Positions 47,458 through 62,577 of a DNA stretch of 64,000 nt are shown piece after piece. Each line of letters starts with the position of its first letter. The stretch's first letter is position 1. The stretch comes from Amblyomma americanum (lineage: Eukaryota > Arthropoda > Arachnida > Ixodida > Ixodidae): NCBI RefSeq assembly GCF_052857255.1, contig NC_135498.1:160255124-160319123 (forward strand), written 5' to 3'. Below the pieces are notes generated by a model, which was not told the DNA's origin, searched no databases, and saw only the letters and a program-made list of their open reading frames with translations. Made by a program: the position numbers and the translations under genes.

Positions 47458-48546
47458 TGTGACGTTCCTTGTGTGTGCTACGAGGGTCCGCGTTCGACGG
47501 CGCCGCGTAGACGGAGCCCCCAGTGGCGGAAAAAGCACTCAAGGCAAAGCAATTCAGCTGGAAGAGAGGAGATCGGCGACAAGCCGGTCTCGTTTTGGAA
47601 GCAGCCAGCACACATGTTTCTACTGTATATGGCTGCAAGCAACTTCAGTGGGATTGCTTTCGGGCCTGCTGCCATGAACCGCACGGAGAAGACCCAGGTG
47701 ACAGCTGCGTCCAATTGCCGAGCCATACTCGTTGAGACTGAACGACCAAAACGACGGGGTTTAAGCACAACCGGACCCCCTTTCCATAGTGTCGGCACGT
47801 GTCGAACGCCGCCGCCACCGCCGCGGGGAGGCGGGCGTTATCTTCCCCAATTGCCGTGACCGTGCCGGGGACAAAGGACATCGTTTCGGCGGGCCTGGCC
47901 CCGTGACAAGACGGCGGGCATCATCACCAACACTCCCGAGCACATCCTAGGACAAGGGACCACTTTTCTGGCCTTTGAGTGACCTTGCGTTCCGGCCTTG
48001 AGTGGCGAGTGTCATTTGATGGAGAACGGAGGTCGGTGACCAGCGGGAACCGTCAGCGGGCCACAGACCGTCTACCACAGCCGACGCTACCTCGACGACA
48101 ACCTTCTTTTCCTCGGACTCAACACGTGACGGGGGCGAGACCATAAGTGCGGTGGTGTGTTTGTGCGCCCAAGTGAAATCCCTAGGCCCCTCCCACTCCG
48201 GCGTGGGCGTCCTCAACCTAGGGAATGTGGGGAATAAGAAGGAGAAAAAAATCGACAAGGGGTACGGAAGAAAGAACGCTCAGGACGACATCGTTCGCCA
48301 AGGGGGCCTTCAGCGCCGAAGCCCGACGGCGTGCAGCTTCTGCCAGCAACCGTTCGAGCTCAACTCCGGAGCCCCTCCATCGTCCCCATGAAGTCGTCGG
48401 CACGTAAGCTCGGACACCCCAGCCTCTGATGTATAATCATAATCATGTATATTTATTGAATATATCTGTTTGTTTAAACTGAGCCATACGGTGTCTCTTT
48501 GCCTCTCCGTCCCGTGTGGACCTGCGCATTATGGGGGGTCGTCACA
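47458..48546 (+). repeat. 3' LTR
   Basis: It is 1,089 bp, the same length as the 5' LTR, with about 33 substitutions by eye and no indels. It is followed directly by AGAT (48547-48550). Confidence 0.95.
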
Positions 48547-48550
48547 AGAT

Positions 48551-49402
48551 CCTGGCGTAGTCGCACATTTATACCGCGCGGTCTCACCGGGAGGGGACGT
48601 AATTAGGTCTTCTATTTTAGACGGTGTTGTGAGGTCCGCACAGGAATTCTCCACGGACGTCCTAAAGGCAGGCCAGTCTGTATATCGCACGCCAGACGAA
48701 GTAGTAGGTGCCTACCACTTTACGCATACATACGTTGGAATGTGGTCACTCCCATGTGTTTCCACGTAACTGCACCAGCTGACGTAAGACTGGAGACTTG
48801 CTGAAACAAACACCAGATCCAAGCAGCTGCTGCACGACGTGGCACGCAGAAACGTAGGTGAACCATCGTTGATATTGACGAAATTTCTGGGAGTGCATAC
48901 AGTCAAACAGGTTCCTGCCTCGGTTATTCATAACAGCACCATCCCACTGAGGGTGACGAGCATTAAAATCGCCCACTATTGTATGAGGAGCTGTGCAACC
49001 CTGGATAGCTGAATATAGCTACGAAGTATAAATGGCATCTCTAAATGGAATGTAGGCACCGATTATTGGAGATACCCTTCCTTTTAGCTTGACTGTCAAA
49101 CAGATGTAGCGGTTTGTGTTGTGTGGCTGTAGTACTTGGAGGACGTGCGCAATGTCTTGGCGTATGCAAACTAACACGTTGCTTGATTCATCTTCTTTGC
49201 GAGACCACAGCAGCACATATCCAGAAAGGCGGAAAGGAGACCGCATGTGGGGCTCACATATAACAAGCACAGGGAAGCCGTCCTTGTGGACGCGTTGCCG
49301 GATGTCACTCAGACAACCGAGTAGGCCTCGGGCATTCCATTGCACCACTACACTACGGCGCACGTGCATTGCCACAGAGGAGGCGGGTTTTGGTTGTGCC
49401 AT
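48551..49402 (-). pseudogene. Nested LINE, part 1b: ORF2 start, EEP endonuclease
   Basis: ORF2 begins at the ATG at 49402. The endonuclease blocks are in order: VVVQWNARGLLGCLSDI, LVICEPHMRSPFRLSGY (catalytic Glu), SPIIGAYIPF, MGDFNARHPQWDGAVMNNRG (GDFN), and LDLVFVSASL with a HGSDHIP block (SDH). The first frame stops at 49019, and later blocks alternate between two frames (48746-48976 and 48712-48906), so at least two frameshifts are present. The segment runs into the AGAT duplication at 48547-48550 and resumes at 40891. Confidence 0.85.
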
Positions 49403-50970
49403 AATGAATTACTGCAAGGCCTCCAAGAGCGGCTCAGGTTCATCCAAAAACTGGCCAAAAATCTTTGCTATTGACTTGTGAATGCTCGAAAGCAGCACGT
49501 GCAGTGAACACACAGGCTTTTTTAACATAATGCTCACATCCTGACCTTGGGGCTTGCTTAGCAGTGTCAGCTGGAGTGGCAACCAGTCTTGGTCTTGCCG
49601 TGGCGATGTCCTTGGATGGCAGAGCAGGGCATTCAGCATCAGGGGAAGTTGATAACACAAACGCATCAGACTGAGCCACTGCGGTAACATGGGACACTGC
49701 CGCACGCGTCTTGTTATTGTTTTTAGGCTCATGCTGCTGTGCAGGCTGAGCTGATACTTCCTGCGACTTTGGTGCAGCTAGACTAGTATTGTGTGGATCC
49801 AGACGACGCCGCCGGGAACGATGTTTGCGGCGACGAATACGCGCAGCCGCTTTTTGGTGGGTCGAATTGTCCTTCACATAGCTTTCAGGATGAGTCTCGT
49901 TTTTTCATCTTAGGGCCGACCTTAGCTGAGGCTTCATGGGTACACGAGCATTTCGCGCACTTTATAGTCTCCGTCGTGCAGGTGTCATGCTGGTTCATCC
50001 CGCTGCCTCGACGGCAGGATACCTCTTCTTGCAAAGAGCGCTCAAATGACCTATTTTGTTGCACTTGTGGCATTGAACAGGCTTTAGAACATACAGGCTG
50101 ACCGGATGCCTCACATGGCCCACGTTGACGTGGGATGGGAGAGCGTCAGTTTCAAAAACTAACTTGACACACTTGAAGCGGCCGAAACGATGAATGTCAA
50201 CTATCCGGGCCGTAGATTTAATCAGCGCCCGGGGGTCCTTGTCATCTATCTCCGGGTCAACATCAGTGATAACTCCAGTGGTAGTCCGCTTCCCGTGAGC
50301 AACATAGGAGCGGACCGCCATGCCACCGAGGACACTAGTTTCTTTCAGCTTGTCTACTGATGCTTGAGATTTAACATCTACTGTCAGGACATTCTTCCGT
50401 GCATTAATTCTTACTTCACAGACTTGTCCCAGAACCATCCGGTCGAAAAACTGGGTTAGCCGCTGTCTGATAATGGTGTTCAGATTAGCCGTCTGCGTTG
50501 TTGGAACGAAGGCCACTGAGAAAACTGGCTTGTCAACTGTCCTCGTAGGCGACTCACCCGCAGTTAATGTCCGGCGCAACTTCCTTGTCAGGCGGCGCGA
50601 CTCAACAAGCGCGAAGCTGCTGCTGTCAGATTCATCTCTGTCACCATGGAGTCATCAGACGAATCAGGAAGCTCCACATCCGCGACGTTTGCGGCACAGG
50701 AGTTGCCAGCTGGTAGAGCCACATTCCTTTCTACGGCGTTCACGCGGACAGCTGTCAGCTGTTTTTTCACGCGGACAGCTGTTTTGTACTGAATTGAAAG
50801 CTCCTGATGTCTCATGTGCTGCTGCACAAAGGCACGTCCAGTATTTCGTCCCACCGGATGCACCTGAACGGAGCTTTGTGAGGAAGGAGCGCCGGTGACG
50901 ACAAGGTTTGTGAATACTTCTCTACTTCTACGGCAGTGAAGAGTTTTGTGGCCGCACTTTTCTCATTTGG
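49403..50970 (-). pseudogene. Nested LINE, part 1a: ORF1 (gag-like, CCHC) and 5' end
   Basis: Frame 49995-50579 (194 codons) has an ESF/RRM-like nucleic-acid-binding region (NTIIRQRLTQFFDRMVLGQV) and a CCHC knuckle (QCHKCNKIGHLSALC). Frame 50588-50863 looks like the ORF1 N-terminus, separated by a frameshift near 50580. Downstream (49440-49877) is an arginine-rich stretch, ARIRRRKHRSRRRRLDPHN, then a low-complexity tail in two frames. The 5' end of the LINE is not sharply defined, perhaps about 50970. The LINE totals about 5.4 kb without its insertions. Confidence 0.75.
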
Positions 50971-52561
50971 TAATGAGAGAAATGGCTAGGCACATGCGTT
51001 AGTGTCCTATACCTGCCTTTAAAGATTTCCAGGATTTAAAGTGACAGGTTGGATCTCTAAGAGGCGAGTGAACGACGCGCCTACTCTGTGACTCCTATCG
51101 CTAACTGCAGTGTCGTCGCTGTTGCCGTAGGCGAGCAACAGAAAACAGGCATAATATGGTCGGCAAAAGCAGGCAGCTTATGCCAATCACTGCCATTTCA
51201 TCGTGCAGGCACGTGGCGAAAAGGTAGGCAGTTTGCCTTTTTACAAACACAGCTGGTAACTGTCGGAAAAGCTCTCACCGCATGTCGAGAGAGAATTAAA
51301 TGCAAAGCGATCCTGTGTACGTTTGTGGGCCGCTTCGGTAATACCAGTAGCGGTAATACCAGTGTTTCAAAAGGAGCCAAACCGACCATGTTCATGAAGT
51401 TTAGAGACTGTATTACTATTCTCCCCCCTCATACGTAAGTGCGTGCTTCTGTGATTCCAGTGTGCAGATGCACAATAGCATCATAAATCGCTTCAAGACG
51501 TGTGAAGGGAGCTTTCCAACTTTCATTCCAAGTGGCGGCGGAGTAGCATGTTTCGCCGGTGAAATGCATGTCAGTTCGCCAGCTATATAGTAGCGATTTT
51601 TAGCTGCGTGGATTCGACGAACGTCTTTTACTATCCTGCACCCATTAAGGTGGGCTGTCAAAAATTTGAAAATGCTTTATGTATCACTCATTAAGTGCAG
51701 CACGCACCGCCTGCTAACAACCTAATATATGCAGCCTATAAATGGATTATGTAAAAATTGCAACTACTGTCGAACATGGGTATTACAAACATTTTCCTAA
51801 ACATGGCAGATGCCACGAATCAATAGCGATTCCCATTGCAAGTCCCCATAGAATACCATGCACCTGGCACATCGCTTTCATGAAGTTTTCCTGCGACCGG
51901 ATATAACAAATCCTAGGTGAGCTTCAGTGGCCATTTCGCGCTAAGTGCGCCAATGTGTAACGTTGGGCGACAGTTGCTTTGCCAGCTGATGTGAAAAAGG
52001 AAGGAATTAGGTCACGTAATCGCGTGTGTCGAACACCGCATAAAAAATGCACGATACTTCTCCCACCTCAGGTGCAGCCCGTATATACCGTTTCTCCAAA
52101 TGATCAGTCAGCTCCGGCGCGATAATTTGTCGCCTACAGCGCGCGCGTTATTACCGAAACTCGACTGCGGTCTCCTCTGAACGCTGTCGCGAAGCCTGGA
52201 GCGCTCGCTGCCCGCTGCGCCTAGACTGAATTGCCAAACTCATTGGGGCTCCTCGCAACCTCGACCCTCCGCGTTGCTCTAATTTCACGCCGCGAAAGGG
52301 CTCTGTTTCTCTGGTGCCGAGTGTTTGGCCGTGTGCAGTTCAGCTTAGGTTTTCTCGGCGTGATGTGACCGTCTTTCTTGTGCCTTACGATGTCGACACG
52401 CCGCTAGTCTCAGAGTCGCGGTTAGTGACAGCAGTGGCAAACGAAAATACAAAACGAATTGTTTAACGAGAACCTGCGCACGACCCTAGCAGTTGCTTTC
52501 GGGCACAATCAAGTGCCCGGAAGGCAAGGGCTTTGACGCAGCTCCAAGCATACTTTCTAAA
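50971..52561. other. Unassigned DNA
   Basis: Frames at 51088-51438 and 51416-51661 show no domain. The stretch 52080-52420 is somewhat CpG-rich. Confidence 0.35.
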
Positions 52562-52800
52562 ATGAGCCACTGCGATAGCTCATTGATTATGGCGCTCGGC
52601 AGCTCAGTCGAAAGACGCGGCTTCGATCCCGGCCGCGGCAAGTCATATTTCGATGGAGGCGAAGTTCTAGAAGTCCGTCTACTGTGCGATGTCAGTGCGC
52701 CTTAAAGAACCCCAGGTGGTCGAAATTTCCGGAGCCCTTCACTACGGCGTCCCCTATCGCCTGAGTCGTTTTGGGACATTAAACCCTTACAAATCAAATC
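52562..52800 (+). mobile_element. Ruka-type SINE, near full length
   Basis: It has a mutated head (GAGCCACTGCGATAGCTCATT), a B-box region GGCTTCGATCCCGG, the body GTTCTAGAAGTCCGTCTACT and TTAAAGAACCCCAGGTGGTC, and the tail TTACAAATCAAATCAAA. No clear target duplication was identified. Confidence 0.85.
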
Positions 52801-54189
52801 AAACCTCTATAAAATTAATAATCTGCCAAAAAAAAGCAACGAATAGCGCCGTCACCAGCGATGTGAAACGAGCAAGAAAAATGCTGAGATCATTTGCCTT
52901 CAAAGCGAGCTGAGGGAGCATTTGTCAAATTATGAGAAGGCAACACGGAAGGTTTCGGTCTGTCGTAGACATTCTTCACTTCTCTCATGCAGTGAAGTGT
53001 TTATACATCACGCAGGGAAACAAATCGCAAAGCGTACTCCAAAAGCAATCGCCGCCATGCGCTTTCTTTCAACGTGTAGCATATGGGCTTCAGCGCCCAG
53101 AAAACATTGATGAATATTTTTGATAAATGTTATTCTTACCCTGTCCGCTGCTACACCATAACCCGAAGGCTCGTTTTCTGTGCGCCGCGAGATTAAACGT
53201 GCGTGTATTGGCGAGGCTGAAATGTTCGGTTGGTGTACTTATATTCGGCCTCGTCGCTGTGCTTGTTGATGGCTCCCTGAGCACATAAGGGCGGCAGACT
53301 AAACTCCAGCTTTGTTGTCGTCTGTCTATACTGCGTCAGGAACCCTGTTGACAAGCGACACGTGCGACGAAGGTCATCTACGGCATTAACGATGCGACGG
53401 CTGGGAAGACATCTCAAGTTCGTTTCAGCTTCTTTATCACAAGGTTGAACTGTAGAAGTAGCAACGTCTCAGGAGCCGCCACCACTGCTAGTAGAATGAC
53501 TTGCGTGCGACTTCATGAACTTCAAGAAACAGCGTGACTACCATGCTTGTTTTATTCGTTCCATGGTTGTTCTATATTTACAGCTGTCTTGAAGTTCACG
53601 ATTGATAATTCCATCGATGTCGACATGAGTGACCTCTCAAATCCGTGTACGTAGTTTTCTTAGGTTAACTGAGTGCCGCTGGTGGGAATACTGGTTGCCA
53701 GCAGAGTAAATACAATCTTTAGTAGAAAGCCGTGTTTTACCAAGCTGTGTACAGAGCAGACTTTCTTGCCTCTTCATTCATGTATTGCTGTGAAGTGACC
53801 ACACAGATATCCTTCAGAGAAGTAGGCCTAATGCGTCGTCCGAAGGCGATTGTTTCCTACTGTGGACTTCGCGAGCGGGTGTCGCGCCGTGCAGTGTTAT
53901 CGGCCTTTGTTGCTAAAAAAGCTGTTAGTTGTCAAGAAAGTTGCTGCTTAGCCGTCAACGTTTCATTACTCTAATTAGTCTATCTTATCCGCGCCTATTG
54001 TTCGGCATTCTTCTTCTACCTTGGGGCCGGGATTTGAGCAATTAAGTAGCAAGCAAAAAAAAATAAACTGAAACCATGGGTCAACTCCAAGCTTCTGAAG
54101 AGGATAGTGAAAAAAGAATAAACCATAGAAATAATTCACAACTGCAAAGGACGGGGAAATTTTTCGCGAATGCACAAAGTTTTGGTAGT
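52801..54189. other. Unassigned DNA
   Basis: Small overlapping frames at 52922-53123 and 53732-53974 show no domain. Confidence 0.35.
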
Positions 54190-55136
<947 letters not shown>

Positions 55137-55186
55137 CGAACGTAGGTTGCGTTGGCTCCGCAGAATAAAGATTTAAGAGAAGTGGG

Positions 55187-55253
55187 CACTTCTACAAAGA
55201 CTTTTATTTATCAACGTTTCGACCGCGGTGCGGTCTTCTTCAGGACTGTAGTG
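55187..55253 (-). ncRNA. Hammerhead-ribozyme-like motif in the Penelope-like 3' region
   Basis: On the minus strand: CTGAAGA (55243-55237, fits CUGANGA), one extra A, stem GACCGC (55235-55230), loop ACC, stem GCGGTC (55226-55221), then GAAAC (55220-55216). Downstream AAAAGTC gives a possible GUC cleavage triplet (C at 55199), with AC/GU closing a short stem III. CUACA upstream (near 55247-55251) can pair with UGUAG downstream as stem I. Penelope-like elements are known to carry hammerhead motifs. The extra A before stem II and the weak stem I leave activity uncertain. Confidence 0.45.
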
Positions 55254-56045
55254 GTCTCGCACAGATTGACGTTTTAAGTTTGTGAGCTCAAGAGGAGGGA
55301 GAAAGGAGTGTAACACGCAAATAGCAACAACAGTTAAAAAAATTTAAAAACAATAAAGATGGTGGTGCGGAGAGCAGACAGGGACAATATTGGGGGAGGA
55401 AGGAAAAAAATAGAAATAAAAGAAAACAGGGGAGGAAAACTAGTATGGTAAGGAAGGGTGGGGTACAAAAGGAGATGGCGAAACGAGAGAAAGGGAGAGG
55501 AAGACGGTGCGGGGGACATGGGCAGCACGGCAACCACAGGCGTACGAAAGCAAAACGTGCAAACAAAACACACAAACAAAATGCTCAAACACAAAGGGCG
55601 CCGCTACAGATGCGTGGCCAAAGAGGAGCCGCTGCGCAAATGACACTGGCAGTGACGAACAGGCCAAACTAGGCGCCTTTCGGGTGTCTCACTAATTTCC
55701 GGTGAGCCGAGGGCTAGAACGTTAAGGAAGGAGTGGGCTACGTTAACGAGCACATGTGTAAGAACTTACTTACGGGGTCTGGGTTTCACTGAACGGTGCA
55801 CCCCTCTCCCTGGGCGGGTCGTTGAACCGACCTCGCCGGGAATACTTGTTTGTAGGAGAGGAGAGCTGGGCTAGCTGTGTGCAAAGATTTCAAATTGTCG
55901 GAAAATGTAAGGAAAGAACGTCAAAAGCTTATCAATACTGCATGAGGCAGGATAGTGTAAGTAAGGAGGAATATGATTGCCTGGGATATACACTAGGAGT
56001 TATAAAAGGTATATCTGAGTTAGCCAATTAACGAGAAGTGTAGTA

Positions 56046-58440
<2,395 letters not shown>

Positions 58441-58506
58441 CTATTAGCAAACAAGCGAAGGGAAATGAGGGCTCGTTCGACAAACATATGAAGGAAGCCA
58501 ACAGTC

Positions 58507-58920
58507 ACCGAAACCAAGGTGCATAGGGGAAAGTTTATATTTTGTTTAATTTGTAGTGCTGAAAATGGGACAAAAATACTTCGATTAATCGGTCGCTTAA
58601 TGAAAATAATTTTAAAGCAGAAGAAAAAACAACCATGCCGCTGTTGGGATGCGAACCCACGACCTCAGAATTTCGCGTCCGGTGCTATAAAGGTAAATAG
58701 CCACGAGAGCAGCAGATTGGACAGCCATCGCCGTAGCTCAGTTGGTAGAACACCCGACGCCAAATTCGGAGGTCGTGGTTTCGGATCCTATCGGCGGCAT
58801 GGTTGTTTTTCTGCTAGTTTATATTTTCCTTTAAGTGACAGATTAATCGAAGTATTATTGTACAATTTCAGTGCTAAAAATTAAACAATATAGAAACATT
58901 CCCCTATGCACACCTTGGTT
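58507..58920. repeat. Palindromic element with tRNA-like sequence in both arms
   Basis: The left arm (GTCACCGAAACCAAGGTGCA, GATTAATCG, AACAACCATGCCGC) and the right arm (GCGGCATGGTTGTTTTTCTG, GATTAATCGAAGTATTATTG, CACACCTTGGTTTCGTGGAC) are reverse complements over about 150 bp or more. Both arms also include the B-box/anticodon part of a tRNA-like sequence, inverted in the left arm. It could come from inverted duplication of a SINE. Confidence 0.75.
58729..58799 (+). other. tRNA-like sequence (not a functional tRNA)
   Basis: TAGCTCAGTTGGTAGAACAC is a good A-box/D-arm, and GGTCGTGGTTTCGGATCC is close to a T-arm/B box but has an extra base. The anticodon arm CCGAC...TCGG does not give a clean seven-base loop with U33. 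It is part of the palindromic repeat, so I call it tRNA-derived. Confidence 0.5.
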
Positions 58921-58943
58921 TCGTGGACCGTTCACTTCTTTTC

Positions 58944-60130
<1,187 letters not shown>

Positions 60131-62289
60131 TAAACGTGCTATGACAGCCTATTTTCACGCATAACCTGCTTATCGCCTATAATTCCAAACAGGTTAAATT
60201 GCAAATTCCCCCAATTTTCAGTTGATTCTGTGTGGTAGATATTTTTAAAGAGAATTTTTTTCGTTCCTTTTGCGAACAGCTTGCTGGTCTGGCAACCTCT
60301 GATCGCTTACGTCACGAGCGCATACACGCCACGCGTCGTCTGCTGCTAGCTGTTGAGGTGCTTGCATGCACACCGTAGACAGCGGTCGCTGGAAAAGTTT
60401 TTTTCTTTTAGCCTAGCGAAATGAAATGCATTTTCCGTGTTCTCTTTTGGGAAGCCTTCAACTTAGTACGCGAGCTGATGATCCTTGGGAAAGCGGACTT
60501 GCTCGCGGCGCCCACTTTCCGATTGTTGAGGAAACAGAAATCGATGGACGCCTGCTTTATTATTTACGCTTAGAAGCATGCTGTTCGTATGTTATGAGTG
60601 TGGTCTCTTTTGAGCAGTCAAATGCTCCCGTATGTGAAAAGCGGCACATGCCGTGCATGCCTTCGCCGATGTGCGCCGTGAAAGTTGTGGCGTTTTGTAG
60701 TTAGCTACCAAGTACTTGTCCGCTATTCATCGCTCGATAATTAAACTCAAATTATAAAAACGTGCACTACAGTAACCTTGAGGCCCGAAAGGAGCAGAGA
60801 AAATTGCCGAGTGCGACGACTTCCGCTCTGCATGTACGCGTTTGAAAGTCGAACACACATTTCCTTCGACTCATAGAACCTTTTTGCAGAAACCAAGCCG
60901 CTTGAAACACGCTGCGCGACTCGAATGCTTTCACTGTCTACTCCGATGAATAGTCGCCTCGGTCTAAATGAGTGCTTGAAAATAATAGTACACCATTTAG
61001 CGTTTACTGTGCGTGCGCATTGTGCCCCAGGAGTGCGACGGTTACGACAACTGCAGCCCGCGCTCAGGTTGTTTGCATGGCTGTGCGCAAACAGTACTGC
61101 TCGTTTGCGTGGCATAAAACGCCAGGTGGGTTATCCTTATCTTCAATTTTGCGTACTCTAGCTCACAAATTTCACTCTTACTCATTTACACACCATGATA
61201 ACACTGCAATAAGTGCCGATGATGCTATATCACCTGCTTGGGAAACGCTCGCGTAGGATACCGGCGCTTTACACTAATTGTATCTGCTTTCTCTTATGTC
61301 AACAAAATTTAATTTTAGATCGGTTTAGCTAAAGATGCGTTCGGACATTACTTGAATTAACGAAAACAACCAGATTTGTCGTCCACAGTCGACGCCGACG
61401 GCTGCTGCCGGCTGCCGGCTGCACAGGCTATGCAGACCGGGTCACATATATCGGCACTTCCCCCTTATTGTACTCGCGCCCTGCGATGTAGGCAGTCGTC
61501 GCTTTGAGGGCACTGTAGCGAAAACTACGCTCGGCAGCTATTTGCAGGCGCTAAAACTTGCGAATTCGTTCTCCGCAATCGCCGAAATCGCGCACACGAA
61601 TCCTGCCTACTCTCTAGGCCTCGTCACGAAAGGGGCCGGCGGTCCACCGTCAACCGAAATTCAAGAATATTGCAAAAGTTCCTCACTGATTAGTAACAAA
61701 GTGTGAAGATATGATATTTAGCCCCTTGTTTCGCTTTTTTGGATACGAATAAGGTATACAAGCGCAGTTTTTCCGGCCGTCGCCTCACCGGGCGTGAAGC
61801 TTTCGCTCGGCCGCACAAGCAGAGGCGACGGCGGAGAGCGGCACCATCGTGCGGCGTTTCCTGCCCCTATCGCTTGCCTCACCGATCGCTTCTATGCGCA
61901 GGCATCGAATGAAAGTACATCTTCGCTGGTGCACGCACATCGCGTATGTCGGCGTGGCTAGCATGAGGTCTAATAAGTTTTAAAATTCTCAAGTTTATAG
62001 AATATCATACCAACTAGTACCCTACAACTCTCTTCTGGTTCCCACAAAGCTGACTTTTAACATTAATACGATACGCGATCGTTGATCGTGCTGGCGTCGT
62101 CGTCGGTCTAGCGTGACAGACCAATGTGTCAGCGACGGAATTTGCGTACCGATCAGCCCACCGACCGTCGATCGCAGTCGCATCGGCCTATAGTGTGACC
62201 GGACCCTACCTATACCGAAGAAAAACTGCGTTACTGTTATTATCGCTTTTGCGGTACCAGTCATTCATATATGGGGGATGACTACTACT
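60131..62289. other. Unassigned DNA
   Basis: Frames at 60426-60704 and 60747-61256 overlap on opposite strands with no known domain. A CpG-rich portion occurs at about 61370-61940 without a supported gene. Confidence 0.35.
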
Positions 62290-62577
62290 TCGATCGCCCG
62301 CGAAAGTAGAGGGGGAATGAGACTTCGCTGCGCATATTGCAGCAACGAGAGCAGAATACGTTGCTCCGTGCATGTGCTAGTGACGTCACGAGAGCTTTTA
62401 ATATAGCGGTCCCTGCCGGTGGGAGGAGCCTCTCGGTCTCGATTTCGATCGTATTTATTGGAAAATACAGCGCGTCCAGGGCAGCCAAATTTCGGAAATT
62501 GAATCATAACCTCTTGCATTAGTTACTGAAGCAGAAAACTGCAATATGAATAACGACCACGTCATGGCCCCTTTAAG
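62290..62577. repeat. Possible MITE end
   Basis: The segment has TAGTGACGTCACGAGAGC, CAAATTTCGGAAATTGAATC and ATAACGACCACGTCATGG, ending GCCCCTTTAAG. The CCCTTTAA end matches the CCCTTTAAC at 17321-17330. The opposite end was not located. Confidence 0.35.

Larger units (their letters stand above)
40892..48546 (+). mobile_element. Ty3/gypsy LTR retrotransposon, 7,655 bp, inserted in the LINE
   Basis: The layout is 5' LTR (40892-41980), primer site, gag, pol (protease, RT, RNase H, integrase), then 3' LTR (47458-48546). Both LTRs start TGTGACG and end CACA. AGAT directly precedes (40888-40891) and follows (48547-48550) the element. Removing it with one AGAT joins the two LINE halves. By eye the LTRs differ at about 33 of 1,089 positions with no indel (about 97% identity), so the insertion is not recent. 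There is no env-like frame. Several coding lesions make it non-autonomous now. Confidence 0.95.

Noticed and set aside
47338..47859. 173-codon frame across the 3' LTR
   Set aside because: It is LTR sequence; the 5' LTR copy lacks the same start and no domain is visible.
55445..55672. Basic 75-codon frame rich in Arg/Lys/Gln
   Set aside because: It is antisense to the pyrimidine-rich 3' region of the Penelope-like element; composition alone explains it.
58729..58799. A functional tRNA gene
   Set aside because: The anticodon loop lacks a proper U33 and the T-arm has an extra base. The sequence sits in a palindromic repeat with an inverted copy alongside.
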